A DNA stretch of 6,948 nucleotides from DATJZG01 sp035499295 (GTDB lineage: Bacteria; Myxococcota; Myxococcia; Myxococcales; Anaeromyxobacteraceae): positions 1 through 6,948 of the forward strand of contig DATJZG010000172.1 in NCBI GenBank assembly GCA_035499295.1, in the 5' to 3' direction. Position numbers and translations under genes: made by a program. A model generated the notes under the pieces. It was given only the letters and a program-made list of their open reading frames with translations, ran no database searches and was not told the origin of the DNA. Below, in pieces: positions 6,535-6,948 of the stretch (position 1 is its first letter; each line of letters opens with the position of its first letter).

Positions 6535-6545
6535 GGAACAATGAA
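6521..6545. promoter_or_regulatory. Overlapping inverted repeats across the lysR start codon, possible operator
   Basis: ATTGT (6521-6525) and ACAAT (6538-6542) form an inverted repeat with a 12-base spacer, and TTCAT (6530-6534) and ATGAA (6541-6545) form a second with a 6-base spacer. They interlock and cover the ATG of the LysR gene. LysR proteins bind interrupted dyads of the T-N11-A kind, so an autoregulatory site is plausible. The spacing is one base off the classical form and the arms are only five bases, so chance is not excluded. Confidence 0.35.
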
Positions 6546-6614
6546 TCTAACATGAGCATCTTTATCTCGAAATACTCCGAGCCATATCTTGCCCTTCGAA
6601 AGGAGGACAACCCC
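6535..6614. promoter_or_regulatory. AT-rich divergent promoter region between lysR and the CxxC protein gene
   Basis: These 80 bases are about 45% GC (36 of 80), in sharp contrast to the surrounding coding DNA. That is expected for a bidirectional promoter. On the + strand a TATCTT within CATATCTTG (about 6584-6591) is a weak -10 candidate. On the - strand, TAGATT or GATAAA are weak -10 candidates. No convincing -35 box was found for either. CTCG...CGAG around 6566-6580 is a short dyad. The right end holds AAAGGAGG (6599-6606), a strong ribosome site eight bases before the ATG at 6615. Confidence 0.55.
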
Positions 6615-6948
6615 ATGGACATGGCCATTCCACGCCGCAGCGCGAGGGCAGGGACAGGAGCTTCCGGCCTCTACGACCCCCCTTCCTTGCTCTGCCCGAT
6701 CTGCGCCGAGGACCTCTTCGAGGGAGAAGAGATCCGGCAGCGCCCGTGCCCCCACGTGCCGCTGGTGGGCCGCCCGGGCACGCTCTACTGCTTCGACCGC
6801 CGGATGGAGCGGATGGTGATCGACGCCTGGAAGAGCTCGGCCGGCAGCGGGGCTCGCACGCTCGACGTGCTCCGGGAGAGGCTTCACCCGGGCTTCCTCG
6901 TCGTGGAGCTCCTCGATGCCGCCCCGGGGGAGGGGGGGCCGGTGACGG
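6615..6948 (+). CDS. Unrecognised CxxC-containing, probably zinc-binding protein (5' part only)
   Basis: The reading frame is open from the ATG at 6615 to the window end (111 codons seen), so the gene is cut on the right. The start is well supported by AAAGGAGG eight bases upstream; a second in-frame ATG at 6621 is too far from it. The first 20 residues are basic and small-residue-rich, with no signal peptide. Cys27 and Cys30 in LCPICAEDL, then Cys45 and His47 in RPCPHV, and a later Cys59 in TLYCFD give a C-x2-C-x14-C-x-H pattern typical of a small zinc knuckle or ribbon, though the spacing does not match a RING finger. Residues 66-111 look alpha/beta (MVIDAWKS, TLDVLRERLHP, FLVVELLD). I do not recognise the family. 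Its divergent placement makes it the natural candidate target of the LysR regulator. Confidence 0.75.
   Translation, partial: MDMAIPRRSARAGTGASGLYDPPSLLCPICAEDLFEGEEIRQRPCPHVPLVGRPGTLYCFDRRMERMVIDAWKSSAGSGARTLDVLRERLHPGFLVVELLDAAPGEGGPVT

Noticed and set aside
5692..6555. 287-codon + strand frame opposite the LysR gene
   Set aside because: The - strand reading gives a complete LysR protein; the + strand product is Gly/Ala/Glu-rich without motifs and lacks a start context.
6641..6760. RING-finger reading of the CPIC...CPH cysteines
   Set aside because: The spacing after the histidine (eleven residues to the next cysteine) and the missing final cysteine pair do not fit the RING consensus.

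Overview
This is a very GC-rich bacterial window with codons strongly biased to G/C in the third position. The style of the genes (Ala/Arg/Gly-rich proteins, GC-rich spacers, strong AGGAGG-type ribosome sites at some starts and none at others) fits a myxobacterium such as Anaeromyxobacter. That assignment is an inference from composition and gene content; no marker gene is present. I see no mobile element, CRISPR array, rRNA or tRNA.

Layout. Bases 1-363 hold no convincing gene, only a tandem 20-bp repeat and small hairpins. Five genes follow on the + strand: a stand-alone acyl-CoA-binding protein (364-627); an exported alpha/beta-hydrolase whose C-terminal half resembles 3-hydroxybutyrate-oligomer hydrolases (864-2342), preceded by a leader with two competing inverted repeats; a strong hairpin (2354-2383) and then fdhD (about 2442-3347), the sulfurtransferase needed for active formate dehydrogenase; an unrecognised lipoprotein with an internal repeat (3455-4048); and an MltF-type lytic transglycosylase (4086-5567). 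A LysR-family regulator (5587-6534) lies on the - strand, convergent with the transglycosylase and only 19 bp from it. It is divergent from a CxxC-containing, probably zinc-binding protein (6615 onward) that is cut by the window edge. The 80 bp between those two starts are about 45% GC, unlike the rest of the window, and are the best candidate for a divergent promoter.

How the genes work together. The lipoprotein and the transglycosylase are 37 bp apart, both are envelope proteins, and they could form an operon. The LysR protein is placed to control itself and the divergent gene, and inverted repeats overlap its own start codon. The other genes look like independent transcription units. I do not see a clearly new multi-gene system here. 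The least explained items are the repeat-bearing lipoprotein next to the transglycosylase, the truncated CxxC protein facing the LysR gene, and the dual-fold leader of the hydrolase.
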